Source: Venturia oleaginea (lineage: Eukaryota > Ascomycota > Dothideomycetes > Venturiales > Venturiaceae). Taken from it: a DNA stretch of 64,000 nt. The stretch covers positions 1,302,001-1,366,000 of the forward strand of contig JABMLP010000014.1 in the NCBI GenBank assembly GCA_013176395.1, read 5' to 3'. A program made the position numbers and the translations under genes. Below the pieces are notes generated by a model that did not search any database, was not told the origin of the DNA, and saw nothing but the letters and a program-made list of their open reading frames with translations. Of this stretch, positions 1-9,916 are shown one piece after another (the first letter of the stretch is position 1; every line of letters starts with the position of its first letter).

Positions 1-1
1 G

Positions 2-748
2 ATATTGAAAGAGTACGGAATCGCAAATTGGAGGTCTGCAAGGCGCCCTTTCCTCACACAGGTACATGCTGACGCCAGGAAGCTCTGGGCAGAGCAGCAC
101 ATCTCGTGGAAAGCTGAAGATTGGGCGAAGATTATATGGTCTGACGAGTGCTCAGTTGAGCGAGGGACCGGCAAGGCAAGAACATGGTGTTTTCGCACAC
201 CAGGACAAAAATGGGAGACCTCAATGATTGATACCTATAAGAAGGGTAAAGGAGTGTCTATCATGATTTGGGCATGCTTCTCTGGCCAAGTACGGCGCTC
301 TGAATTGTACATTCTTAAGCGTGACCTAGAGAGCAAGCGTCAAGGCTACTCCACGAACTCGTATATCAAGTTACTCGACGAAATGCTACCTACAGTATAC
401 GAACCGGGCCTTAAATTTATGCAGGATAACGCGCCTATCCACAAAGCCAAAAAGACTATAGTCTGGTTTAAGGAAAACCTCATTCCACTACAAGATGCGC
501 CGCCCTACAGTCCTGATATGAACCCGATTGAAAACCTCTGGCGGAGGCTCAAGGAATTGGTCTACAAAGTGGAACCTATGATTGAACACGTTACTGGCGG
601 TGTAGGCAATATACGAGAGGTTCTAGGAGAAGCACTTATTAAGGCCCGGCGGCTTATTGAACAACATTATTTTGATGCTGTACTTGAGTCAATGCCAAGG
701 AGGGTTGAGGCATTACTGGCGGCAGATGGTTGGCACACAAAATACTAA
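2..748 (+). CDS. Tc1/mariner-type DDE transposase, 3' part (gene enters from the left edge)
   Basis: Cut-and-paste transposase that would cleave and join the ends of its own element. The frame is open from base 2 and the first codon in view is not a convincing start, so the N-terminal DNA-binding part lies outside the window. Catalytic residues visible: first Asp in IWSDE, second Asp in FMQDNAPIH, and Glu in NPIENLW. Exactly 34 residues separate the second Asp and the Glu, the Tc1-like DD34E spacing. The PPYSPDMNPIENLW block is the family hallmark. The C-terminus ends normally at TAA with no internal stop or frameshift, so this copy may be fairly young. I did not find a clear right inverted repeat in the 100 bp after the stop. 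Confidence 0.88.
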   Translation: MLKEYGIANWRSARRPFLTQVHADARKLWAEQHISWKAEDWAKIIWSDECSVERGTGKARTWCFRTPGQKWETSMIDTYKKGKGVSIMIWACFSGQVRRSELYILKRDLESKRQGYSTNSYIKLLDEMLPTVYEPGLKFMQDNAPIHKAKKTIVWFKENLIPLQDAPPYSPDMNPIENLWRRLKELVYKVEPMIEHVTGGVGNIREVLGEALIKARRLIEQHYFDAVLESMPRRVEALLAADGWHTKY

Positions 749-3135
749 ATAGCTCACTGAATGGCTCATTTTGTAGCCCTGGTATTATTGTACATTATAC
801 GAGAATATGAGCGAAAATGATCACGTTGAAAGCGCGATAATGTAATTACAAGAATCACCATTTTTTGAGCGATCTCGGCTGTACGGAAACTTGTGCGACC
901 CTACTGTAATAGCCAGAATGTACAGAGTTGATATAGATACGGTGGAGATACTTAGAAATCTACTCGACATTTTTGAATTCGTGCCCGTTGTCTCGCAAAG
1001 CACAATAGTATCGGCTTGTTTGGCCTATACTATTGTGACTGTCGCAAGAATTCGCAAGAATACTGCTCGTATACTATGTAAAAGAGACGTACAATTTGGC
1101 TTTCGACGCCGAAATTCTAGGGCCGAGCCGCAACGAAAGCCGATTCGAGATCGTTTTACTCAGCTCGGTATCTCAAGTGACTGACTCGGTATATGTACGC
1201 CTGACTCTAGAATAAACTCAAGATTTTGGTGTTCCTCACTTCGCACGGCTAGTTCTAATTCTACGCATGCATGGACAAATGTACGTATATTGTATGCAGA
1301 TACTTAATTAGCGGCAATGACCTAAGATTGCACGTCTTTTTTGCGTTGGTAATGTTGAATGTATTCGTAATCTTACTATCGAATCGTTACCATACTCCTT
1401 CCCATCATCAATTCTCACACCCCTTACAATATTGTGATTCGTGCATAAACCTGGACGTTCTTCAAGTAGTTTTTTTTGACTGACTGACTCACTGACTGAC
1501 TGGTTGGCTGACTGATTCTAAGAGCTATACCCCATAGGGGAACCTAGCTAAAACACGTAAATCAGTTAATTCTTATCCCTCAAGTAATTGAATCTCGTCT
1601 TAAAAGACTCGGTATTCGACGCATTACCTTAGTATAGATTATGATTGCCCTTGACGCCGGACCTATTATTGTGCTTTGTGCATCAACGTGCAAGAGCCCA
1701 AGTTTTTTAACTGACCGACCACAGTGAATCCATGCTGAAACACGTGGATCAGTTAATTACTACCCTTTCAGTTATATTTAAGAACTTCAAGAACTCCTCA
1801 AGGAAAAAGGCTCGGTATAGTTTACAAAAGCCTCCGGGACAGTCCAATCCGAGTCCTTGGCCGTATATGTATCACCTTGGCGTAGATCAGAATTGCGGAC
1901 ATCGCTCACTCAGTCAGTCACTCGTAACCTGTTCTTACACATTGATGCACAAAGCACAATAGGTAGCTCCTCCAGCACGGCAAGATCGAGGCGATGTGGA
2001 CAGGATATCCCTGTCTTCTTTACCCTAAAATCTCCGAGCCTCGTTTGTCAGGGTCCGGCTGGGCCATAAATAAAGCGGCTCAAGTCCCGGGGAAAATGAA
2101 TCCAGGGTTGGTTTACTGACTAACGCTCTTATCTCGCGTGCTTTTTTCTGGAATGAATTTTCATGGCGTTTTATGTTTCATGTTCTACGGCCAGCCATGC
2201 ACCATATATTCCCTCCACCATCACAGCATGATCTACTGGCCTTGCATATATCATTACCTCTTGGGTACCTACTCGCTGTCGGGATTTCTCTGGATCTTTT
2301 CGGCTTCTCGATATCTGGGTGGTGGGGAATGTGATCGCCTGTCTACTTATGTACTAGCGATGTAAGCGCTGTGGCTAGCGATGTAGTTCGCATAGTTCTA
2401 AAGATTCGCATGTTCACCGCCAGTCCCTGAAGCCACTGACGGACAACGACTTTACAACTCACCTCCACATCCTCAGCTCATGAGTTGGCTGGTGACCAGA
2501 GCATCGATGCAAGGGTATTCAATACCTTTTGCACAATGTCTTACCCAGGCGTCAGGCTGTCGTTATCAAAAACCTGGTCGTGTATCCACACGTCTCTCCA
2601 CCGAGGCTCATCTCAGATGTCCAAAAAAAAAGCAGAGGTCCGCAAAGCCAACCAGCCTCGCCCAAATCACGCTGTCGGAGCTTGCTGCGTGTCCCATGTG
2701 CTGTTTGTAGACGTTCCTTGCGGCGAAGGTGCGGAATCCACGCGTCGCTCACAGGAAATGATGACTTTTTCTTCGCCAGATTCTATGCATGCTGTCATCA
2801 AGTACGGACGGAGTACGACTGCCGTGCATGTCGAATCGTGCCAGCGCATAATGCGACGCCGGGTTTCTCTTTGACGATGGCGACGGCGAAACTAACCGAC
2901 GTTGGCTTGTGCGAAGGAATATCAAAGAAGGCTTTGTGTTCAAGGTATAAGATTGTGTTGGTTCCGTCCGTTTGTGGGGGTGGCAGGGAGCTGCCGCAAT
3001 GAACACGGCGATGGCAGGAACACTGTTGTTTGAAGGGAGGGTAACTACCCTAACTCTTTTCGCATTACATCCCACACCATCTTTTCTCAACAATTACTGA
3101 TTCTCACCTCTGATTGGAAGTGACTCCTCTACTAC
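749..3135. other. intergenic region without a supported gene
   Basis: About 2.4 kb with only short overlapping ORFs in conflicting frames and no recognisable domain. It is AT-rich to about 2450, then more balanced. Part of it may be decayed transposon next to the Tc1-like gene, but nothing can be assigned. The last few hundred bases should hold the promoter of the oxidoreductase gene at 3136. Confidence 0.5.
1478..1516. repeat. imperfect (TGAC)n microsatellite
   Basis: A short run of TGAC units interrupted by TCAC and TGGTTGGC variants. No coding or regulatory role is evident. Confidence 0.7.
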
Positions 3136-4841
3136 ATGCTGCTACCAATCGTCTACTCGCCAATCATGTCACGTGGAAATCCCATGACGGGCAGCCTCGT
3201 GTGGTGCTTCGTGCTACTGTGCTTGCTGCCGGGAGCGTCGGCGTGGTCATGGCCCTGGGCAACATCGGCGAAACCACCCGTCTGCATCATCGGAGCTGGA
3301 CCATCGGGATTGACGGCGGCATACAACCTACAACTGAAGGGATACAAGACAGTGGTATTCGACAAGCAAGCTGAAATTGGAGGCAAGTGTCAAGCCTACT
3401 ATGACAAGTGAGTTTGAGATGATACTTTCATACTTCGATTCAAAACACTTACATTTCCTCAGTGTCTTCCACCCACTCGGAGCGGCCTTCTTCTCAAATT
3501 TAACATACACGGAGACGTTGAAAGTAATCAATAATGTATCAGTATCTGCTTCGGAATTCTCGCTTGCCGGTGGCGAAAGAACACAGTTCAACATCAATGT
3601 GGCGACTGGCGCAACTACGCAAGCGATGCCTAATTCACTTCAATTTCAGCAACTGCTGACTGCTGAGGTGCCGAGATACAATCTATTGTGGACGCAACAA
3701 TTTGCAAACATTAGCGTCGCGGGCTACAAAGTAGGTCAGATTTCATGATTTAAGCATGTCATGGCTAATGAAGGAATAGAAAGGAGTTCCAGCTAACCTT
3801 ACGGTGCCTGCTGTCGATTGGTTCCGAACGAACGGATTCGTTGCACTGCCAATTGCTTTGACGAACCCGGAAGCACTGTACGGCTACGGAGATATTCGGC
3901 GAGTTCCAATCGTGAGTTTACTACTACTCAAGTTCTGGCATTTGGGAATTAACAATGTCTAGCTCTACATACTCCAATACATCACCCCAGACATTCTGCT
4001 AGGATTTATCGGCGCCCGAAACGTCTACTACACCGATTTCCACCTGCTCTTCCTCGAATGGACCAAAAAATTCATCACAAACCCAATCTTCACCTCCACA
4101 AACATAACAAGCGTCAATCGCTCCGGCAACACTCCCTTCATCTCCTACAGGAAACCAGAGGGCTTCTACAAACGTAACGGCTGGAAAAACAATCACGTCA
4201 AAGACGTAAAACAACAATGTTCCTCAATGATCATGGCTTTCCCACCAACTACCGAAAATTTGGATGCAGTAGGCCTGGATTACACATCCGCCGAACGCCA
4301 TCTTTTCTCGCAAGTCGGCGTTGAGAACTACTTCTCCTCAGCCGTGCGAATGCAAGTCCCCTACGGAAACTCCTACGTCGCCTCCAGCGTGTCCCCAGGT
4401 GTCCCACCACCAGCTCTGGGTCAACCAGTCGCGCTCCTCGTTCTCAGCAATGTCTCTAACATTTCTACAACATGGTCTTGGGGTCCTTATCGCGAGTATC
4501 AATCTATCGATACTGCGTACTCGCTTTTGAAAGAGACGTTATCGAAGGTTAATCGCAATCCGAGGAATGTGAGTGCGACGAGTATTGCGGTCCAGGATTC
4601 CGATGTCAAGGCCTTCAGAAAATGGGATTATTTCCCGCATTTTGATTCGCCTTCCCTTGCAGCAGGCGCGTATGATAAGTTCAACGCGTTGCAGGGTTGC
4701 GAGAAGACGTATTGGGCGAGTGGGTTGAATGGGATGGAGACTGTTGAGTGGGCTATTCGGGGCGCGCAGGAAGTTGTGAGTTCTTACTTTTGATACTGGT
4801 GTGCTGATATGTTGGAGCGGACTTAGGATTCTACAAACTGA
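3136..4841 (+). CDS. secreted FAD-dependent oxidoreductase (amine oxidase / beta-cyclopiazonate dehydrogenase-like)
   Basis: Five exons: 3136-3407, 3463-3730, 3780-3911, 3963-4775 and 4827-4841, giving 499 aa. Introns are 49-55 nt with GTGAGT/GTAGGT donors. The last intron (4776-4826) has GTGAGT, CTGAT and CTTAG signals and changes the C-terminus to EVDSTN; reading through instead gives EVVSSYF. The Rossmann dinucleotide motif GAGPSG lies at residues 53-58, followed by an acidic residue after VVF and the GGKCQAYYD motif typical of this amine-oxidoreductase group. Met17 (3184) is an alternative start, since a signal peptide (SLVWCFVLLCLLPGASA) follows it directly. Several N-x-S/T sites fit a secreted glycoprotein. 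The substrate is unknown; the subfamily name is from sequence resemblance only. Confidence 0.82.
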
Positions 4842-5509
4842 CACGATGGCGGTGTAAAATATTTGGACTTTATGTTTTGAGCTGTCGGAGATACCCTGGG
4901 TGGCATGCTTTGCAATCTGGAAGGAGATGTTCAAAAGGATAGTTTGATCAATGGCAGGCGAAATCCTTGATCTGAGCGTGATTATTTCTTTTTGTTTGCT
5001 TTCGGATCTCTTGCATGGTGGTTGATGACCTCGGGTTATTTCTGAGTAGAGATTAGACAGATATGGAACCAGATGAATCTCGTCTTTGAGCAGGGTGGTG
5101 TTTGTGAAAAGGCGATTTGTGCCTCGATGTTACGTGGTTAAGGTAACGTACATTGAATATTTCTTACTAAGAAATCGTAGCTTGTGGATTAGACGAATCA
5201 GAAGGGTGTGGCAGTGTGCATTATGTCATGGCAGCCGATGAAGAAACCGGTGTTGAGTCTCTTGCTACACGACAAAGCGAAACGCCTCAAATCATGAACT
5301 TCGACTCCTACATTTCTCGTCAAGACTCACCTGATACAAGAATACTACTGTCTTCCCATCTCCCGGAACCCTCCTCAAAACAACCACCAACATGACAACT
5401 CTTCGAATCATACCCCTCATCTACCACACGTATGGCAAATTACCAACCGATTTTCCACATCATTTGGAATCGCTTTCTTTCTACCCTCTGCTTTTCTCTC
5501 CTCACAACG
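4842..5509. other. intergenic region, no gene seen
   Basis: Lies between two genes that converge here. Only short ORFs without domain features; it must contain both 3' untranslated regions. Confidence 0.5.
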
Positions 5510-6319
5510 CTACCGGGTCCACTGCACTCTACAGCTTTTCGACGGGCACGCCCAGAAAGGTTTGTGTGTATATCCCCATTCATCGACTATATTTTGCTTC
5601 CATGTGCCTGCCAGCTTCTCACATCTCTCGGCATTGTTGTCGCTGAATCTCTTGCTCCACCAATCTTGTAAAGAATGCCGCTTTTGAGACGAATCGCTTT
5701 TTTGCGAAGATTGGCGTTTTGGCCACGAACCCTGCTTTTGGGAGAAACGGTCTTTGTGCGACGAATCGCTTTTCTGGGAAGGATGGCTTTTTTGCGACGA
5801 ATGGCGTCGTTGGGCGTCGTACTGACATTGGAGACAGAGATTCTCAAGAGGTATCTCTTCCTCCTCCCTCTCTTTCCTTTTCCCTTTGTACTTCGGCCTC
5901 TCTTCTTCCTGCTGTACCTCATCAGTATCTTCTTCGACAGCATGGCCGCGTTTTCCCCGAGGGATTGTAGCTATTTTCTTAGCTCTATCGAATATCCTTT
6001 CTGTGTAAAATCTCCGCTTGTGAATTTCCGGAGATTCTTCCAATGGGGCTGGCATTTTTGGCGATGATGGCTCGGTAGAGTGAACAGGTGCGTATACTTT
6101 CATCTTTGGGGGCTCGGTGGGTGTGATGAGGTTGAATCTCGTGTTATAGTGTAATTGGTACGAGGGAATGGGTAAATGGGTTGAAGAAGCGAGATTCCAA
6201 TAATCTATATCATTGGCGTCAAAGCGAATTCTTCGAATTCTTTCTCTCTCAACCGCTGATACGCGGTTCGCTTTGATAGAGCTAGACGAACTAACGTTAC
6301 CGAAACTTTTTTTCAACAT
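5510..6319 (-). CDS. hypothetical protein with degenerate SQK repeats
   Basis: Single open frame of 269 aa from the ATG at 6319 to TAG. A TTG further out is not a plausible start in a fungus. I do not recognise the family. The N-terminal half is basic and serine-rich and contains an EEEE/KR-rich low-complexity stretch near the middle. The C-terminal half has degenerate repeats built on xSSQKS/HPSQK, roughly eight units, visible in the DNA as a repeated GCTTTTT/ACGAATC pattern. The C-terminal tail has paired cysteines (FWACPSKSC). No signal peptide or membrane segment. The repeat may keep antisense frames open by chance, but this strand gives the longest coherent protein with a normal start and stop. 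Confidence 0.5.
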   Translation of the reverse strand: MLKKSFGNVSSSSSIKANRVSAVERERIRRIRFDANDIDYWNLASSTHLPIPSYQLHYNTRFNLITPTEPPKMKVYAPVHSTEPSSPKMPAPLEESPEIHKRRFYTERIFDRAKKIATIPRGKRGHAVEEDTDEVQQEEERPKYKGKRKEREEEEIPLENLCLQCQYDAQRRHSSQKSHPSQKSDSSHKDRFSQKQGSWPKRQSSQKSDSSQKRHSLQDWWSKRFSDNNAERCEKLAGTWKQNIVDEWGYTHKPFWACPSKSCRVQWTR

Positions 6320-7393
6320 AATATTCAACGCAATAACCTTTGGGTCAAAGTGAGTCCTCGTTAACCCACAAAAGAATCCACGGATGGCGTTTTAAAAGAA
6401 AGGAAGTGGGCAAACTGACAACAGGCGAAGTTGTATTATGAATCCATATCCAGGCTAACCTACAGACCGTAGTTCAATCCACCACTGGCTTTCTTAATCT
6501 GCAATCCTTTTCACGCCAGATTCGCCGAAATCGGCAATTCTCCGCTCCAAGAGTCATTTTCGAACACGCCCTTAGACTAGAGAGATCTACACAATCAGCT
6601 AATTTGCTCGACCAAACCAAATCGAAATTGAGACGAGAATATTCGTTTTGAACTCAGCTTGACCGAGGGTTACCTATTGATTGTTCTCACATGGCTGGGC
6701 CATACAGCCTCGTCATGTGACAACAACGAAAAGGCAACTATTGTGAGACTGGTCGCTCGAAGCCATCTATGTTAGTTTGGAATTTTCATATATAGCCTAA
6801 CAGGGATTTAGAGTATAACTCACCATAACTTTTCCACGGACGGATGTAGTATGTTCGTGAACGTTTTGAAAAGCTTTACGCCACGTCTAGTGGCGTTCCT
6901 CAATCTATTACAATCCAGTCTCTTCTATACTCTGGCGCCGGGGTCATTTGATCGATTTTGTATGGTTGTCGAGGCTTTCAAATTACTCATGGTTGAATAC
7001 TGATTCTGAACGGACGATCGGATTGCTCTTGAGGTGTACGGTGCTAACTACAGTCCTCAGTTATCAGACAACAAACATAAATTTCTTGGATTGTTCTGAG
7101 CTCGGAAAATTTTCAAGTTGCTTACTTCGCCGGATTTCAGAAATGGGTCAATTATCTGAAGGTCATGCATGATACGTGTAGCCCACGACGTGGTGGACAT
7201 CTCGCTCTTGGTTTCCTGCTGCAATCGGACGCAGCTGACCGCGCGCTCAATACGAGTCCCGATCGTTAGGCCAGTATCTCCAAAGCTGATACCGCTTTTC
7301 ATACTTGTTGAGTATCAAATTGGTATATATTATCTCTATGTCAAGGTAGTGGTATAGAGGTCCTCTTTTGGCTCAATGGTGAAATTCAACAAT
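6320..7393. other. intergenic region, no gene seen
   Basis: Between the minus-strand hypothetical gene and the left end of the CACTA element. Only short ORFs; should contain the promoter of the gene at 6319. Confidence 0.5.
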
Positions 7394-7452
7394 CACTACG
7401 GTCCCCACTTCTCAAATTTGAGGCGTAAAATCCGTGTCATGACACGCTTTTT
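7394..7452. repeat. candidate CACTA terminal inverted repeat with two palindromes
   Basis: Starts CACTAC and contains the perfect palindromes CTCAAATTTGAG (about 7411-7422) and TGTCATGACA (about 7435-7444). The partner repeat is not in the window, so the call rests on the CACTA start and its distance from the transposase gene. Confidence 0.5.
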
Positions 7453-7489
7453 TGGGGTAGTTAGTTTGAGAGGTTTTTGGGTGTCATTA

Positions 7490-7556
7490 ATGAGTAGCAT
7501 TGAGAAGTATTGAGTGGTATTGAGTGATATTGAGTAGTATTGAGTAGTAAATGAGA
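7490..7556. repeat. subterminal tandem repeat, about six ATTGAGTAGT-like units
   Basis: Units of about 10-11 bp (ATTGAGTAGT, ATTGAGTGGT, ATTGAGTGAT and similar) run head to tail about 100 bp inside the proposed terminus. CACTA elements characteristically carry short subterminal repeats bound by an element-encoded protein, and this matches in place and size. Confidence 0.6.
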
Positions 7557-7637
7557 GTCGAAATTTGGGTACCTAGGATCTGACTATACTCGCAAATCTA
7601 ATATACATTGATCGTATTTTTAAGGCCTTGCCAAACC

Positions 7638-8192
7638 TCATCGCTGCACATTGAGTAGTAACTCAGGCTTCCCTACAATCATTTGTATAACCTCCCCGGT
7701 CGCCGCATCCTGCTCCGCTAATAGCCCGATTAGGCATATTATATCCTGCAACTCCACCAAAACCCAGTCCCCGTCGTAGTCCCCTACAATACATATCTGG
7801 TGAACACGCAGGTCCCTCTCAACACCATTCCAGCGCCGGATCAGAGCGAATCGACATCCCTGTGGTGTTTGTAAGAAGCTATGTATTGAGCCAAAGCTAC
7901 ACGCACCATCGTCGCCACTCGCATAACATACGAAATGGTCTTTACGGTTTTTGCAAAAGCGCCGCTGTGATGCTACCGACCCTAATGTTAACAATGCATT
8001 CAATTTGCAGCGTTTCCAGTAGGTAATCTCGCTCGGATGGACGGCCGTATTAATAGTATTGTACAGGAGCTCCAATTGTGCTCCCTGAAGCCTGAAGTTG
8101 ACATTTTCTATCCCGATTTGGCCAGTATATTGCGGATAACTCTTCGGATCTGGTATATCTGGATGGTGTATCGTTGAGTCAATTGCGAGGAG
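7638..8192 (-). pseudogene. CACTA transposase (tnp2), C-terminal part
   Basis: Open frame from the copia insertion site (8192) to TGA at 7638, about 184 codons. It has no start of its own: read upstream, its frame continues without a break across the insertion into 13775, once one copy of the AGGAG duplication is removed. It contains the C-terminal region of tnp2-type transposases (blocks such as FVCYASGDDGACSFGSIHSF and HQICIVGDYDGDWVLVELQD). Separated from the rest of its gene, it cannot be expressed normally. Confidence 0.8.
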
Positions 8193-8199
8193 TGTTGAA

Positions 8200-9801
8200 T
8201 GATTGATTGATTGATTTTATCCTACTCGGTTGCAGCCGCTTAATCACGCAGCTATGTCCGGTTAGGAGGACTTCATCAGACAGCCGACACGTGATAGATT
8301 ATATAATCCACCGCGCCCCACTTCGCCCCGTTCACTGAAACAAGACCAGCTGTCCCCTCCGTCCTCCCTCTTTTCCCTTAACCAGTATCTCCAAATGCCC
8401 GCTGGCTCTTGTAGATACTGGTTATTCTGCTAGTATATCTGTGCTATGTAGACTCAAGAGGCAATGCCTCGTGTTTCGCTATCCTTCTACCTACAGTCTC
8501 CCTCTAATGCTCAGCTTTTTCTATCTGTTTCGCCTTATCCCTCAAGGCCAATGGGTTCCCTAAGTATGTTTCTGCTTGTGAAAGTTGCCTTGCACCAGAT
8601 TCCTATGCGGCGGTGTATTTGGTTGTGTGATGCTGGAGACAATAGTAACCATCGTAGTCGTGATTTCGCTGCTTGGGTGTGATACTCCGGGTATGCCCGT
8701 GGACGAGGCTGTCTGGTAGCTGCCGTATTGTATGGCGCCGATCGTGCTATAGACCTGCCGTCTTATAGTCGGAGCCTATCTGCTGCTAGTCGCTCTCCCT
8801 ACTTGCTATATCGCGCTCCTACTTTTGCCAATGCCATAACTGGGACGCAACAGTCTGGGGAGAGGCTCAAGGCTACGTCTGCTGGCTTGTAGGGAGGGGA
8901 TTTGCCGCCAATAAGCTCCTTCTATACGTCCTTACTGCTTACTGTGTTGCGCACCTACTCTTGCCAATGCCATAACTGGGACGCAACAGTTTGGGGAGAG
9001 GCTCAAGGCTCTGGACATCAGCTTGCAGCAGGACGGTTTGCGGAGACGATAGTAGATGAGGTTCTCTAGCAGCTGCCGTATCGTGTCGCACCGATTGTGT
9101 TGTAGACCTGTCGTCTTATAGTCGGAGCCTATCTGCTGCTAGTCGCTCTCCCTGCTTGCTATATCGCGCACCTACTCTTGCCAATGCCATAACTGGGACG
9201 CAACAGTCTGGGGAGAGGCTCAAGGCTACGTCTGCTAGCTTACAGGGAGGGGATTTGCCGCCAATAGGCTCCTTCTATGCGTCCTTACTACTTACTGTGT
9301 CGCGCACCTACTCTTGCCAATGCCATAACTGGGACGCAACAGTTTGGGGAGAGGCTCAAGGCTCTGGGCAACAGCTTGTAGCAGGACGGTTTGCCAAGAC
9401 GTTGGGAGAGGTTGTCTAGTCGTTGCAGTGGTGTGTGGTGCCGATTGTTGCGCACCGGGCGTCTGGTGTTTGAGTTGTGTTGAAGGTATTGCCGTTCTAG
9501 CAGTGACTCGTCGACTCGGAGCGTTGCAGTGTCATCTGGGGTGATGGACTAGCCGGGAGATAGTGACTAGATGGTTGCTGTTGTCTTTGGTGGACGCATC
9601 GTTCGTGTAGCTTGCTCATGTATTCGTCTGCTTGCTCTGCCGTGGCCGCGACGGCGACTCTAGAGATATCTCATCGACGCTGAGGGACGCGCGATGGCCT
9701 CTAGAGGCCGGAGCGGCCACTGGCAGAGGTGTTTTGATGATCTTTAGATGATACTTCTGTAAATTCCAAAAATTGAGTTCTCGCTGTGTGTGCTGTTTTT
9801 C
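8200..9801 (-). mobile_element. LINE-like (non-LTR) element copy 1, left arm of the palindrome
   Basis: About 1.6 kb flanked by a perfect 15-bp direct repeat GCGAGGAGTGTTGAA (8185-8199 and 9802-9816). On the minus strand it runs from AAAAACAGCACACACAG to a tail of repeated ATCA units. A simple-sequence 3' tail plus a long target duplication is the signature of target-primed (LINE/SINE) insertion. I see no reverse transcriptase domain, so it is either a 5'-truncated LINE or a non-autonomous derivative. Inside are four copies of a 50-bp motif (GCCAATGCCATAACTGGG...) at spacings of 136, 217 and 136 bp. Its insertion duplicated the CACTA/copia junction, so it is younger than the copia element. 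Confidence 0.62.
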
Positions 9802-9809
9802 GCGAGGAG

Positions 9810-9902
9810 TGTTGAACAGTGGCATGCCAGTCCTTGATACCTCAGGCATAGTGCACGTGATAGATGCCAAGGAATGCATCTGCATGCATATATATGCATT
9901 GA
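9810..9902 (+). repeat. truncated copia 5' LTR
   Basis: Matches the 3' LTR for its first ~70 bp (TGTTGAACAGTGGCATGCC...). After GAATGCAT the next ~24 bp around the TGCATATATATGCA palindrome are in inverted orientation compared with the 3' LTR, and the rest is lost. Confidence 0.75.
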
Positions 9903-9916
9903 CATGCATATATGTC

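Noticed and set aside
2485..3093. overlapping ORFs of 100-157 aa on both strands
   Set aside because: Three frames open at once in a compositionally balanced stretch, no domain or conserved motif; treated as chance.
8464..8682. 72-aa ORF MPRVSLSFYLQSP, also at 11026-11244 on the other strand
   Set aside because: Same DNA in both palindrome arms, within the LINE-like element and antisense to its inferred direction; no sign of translation.
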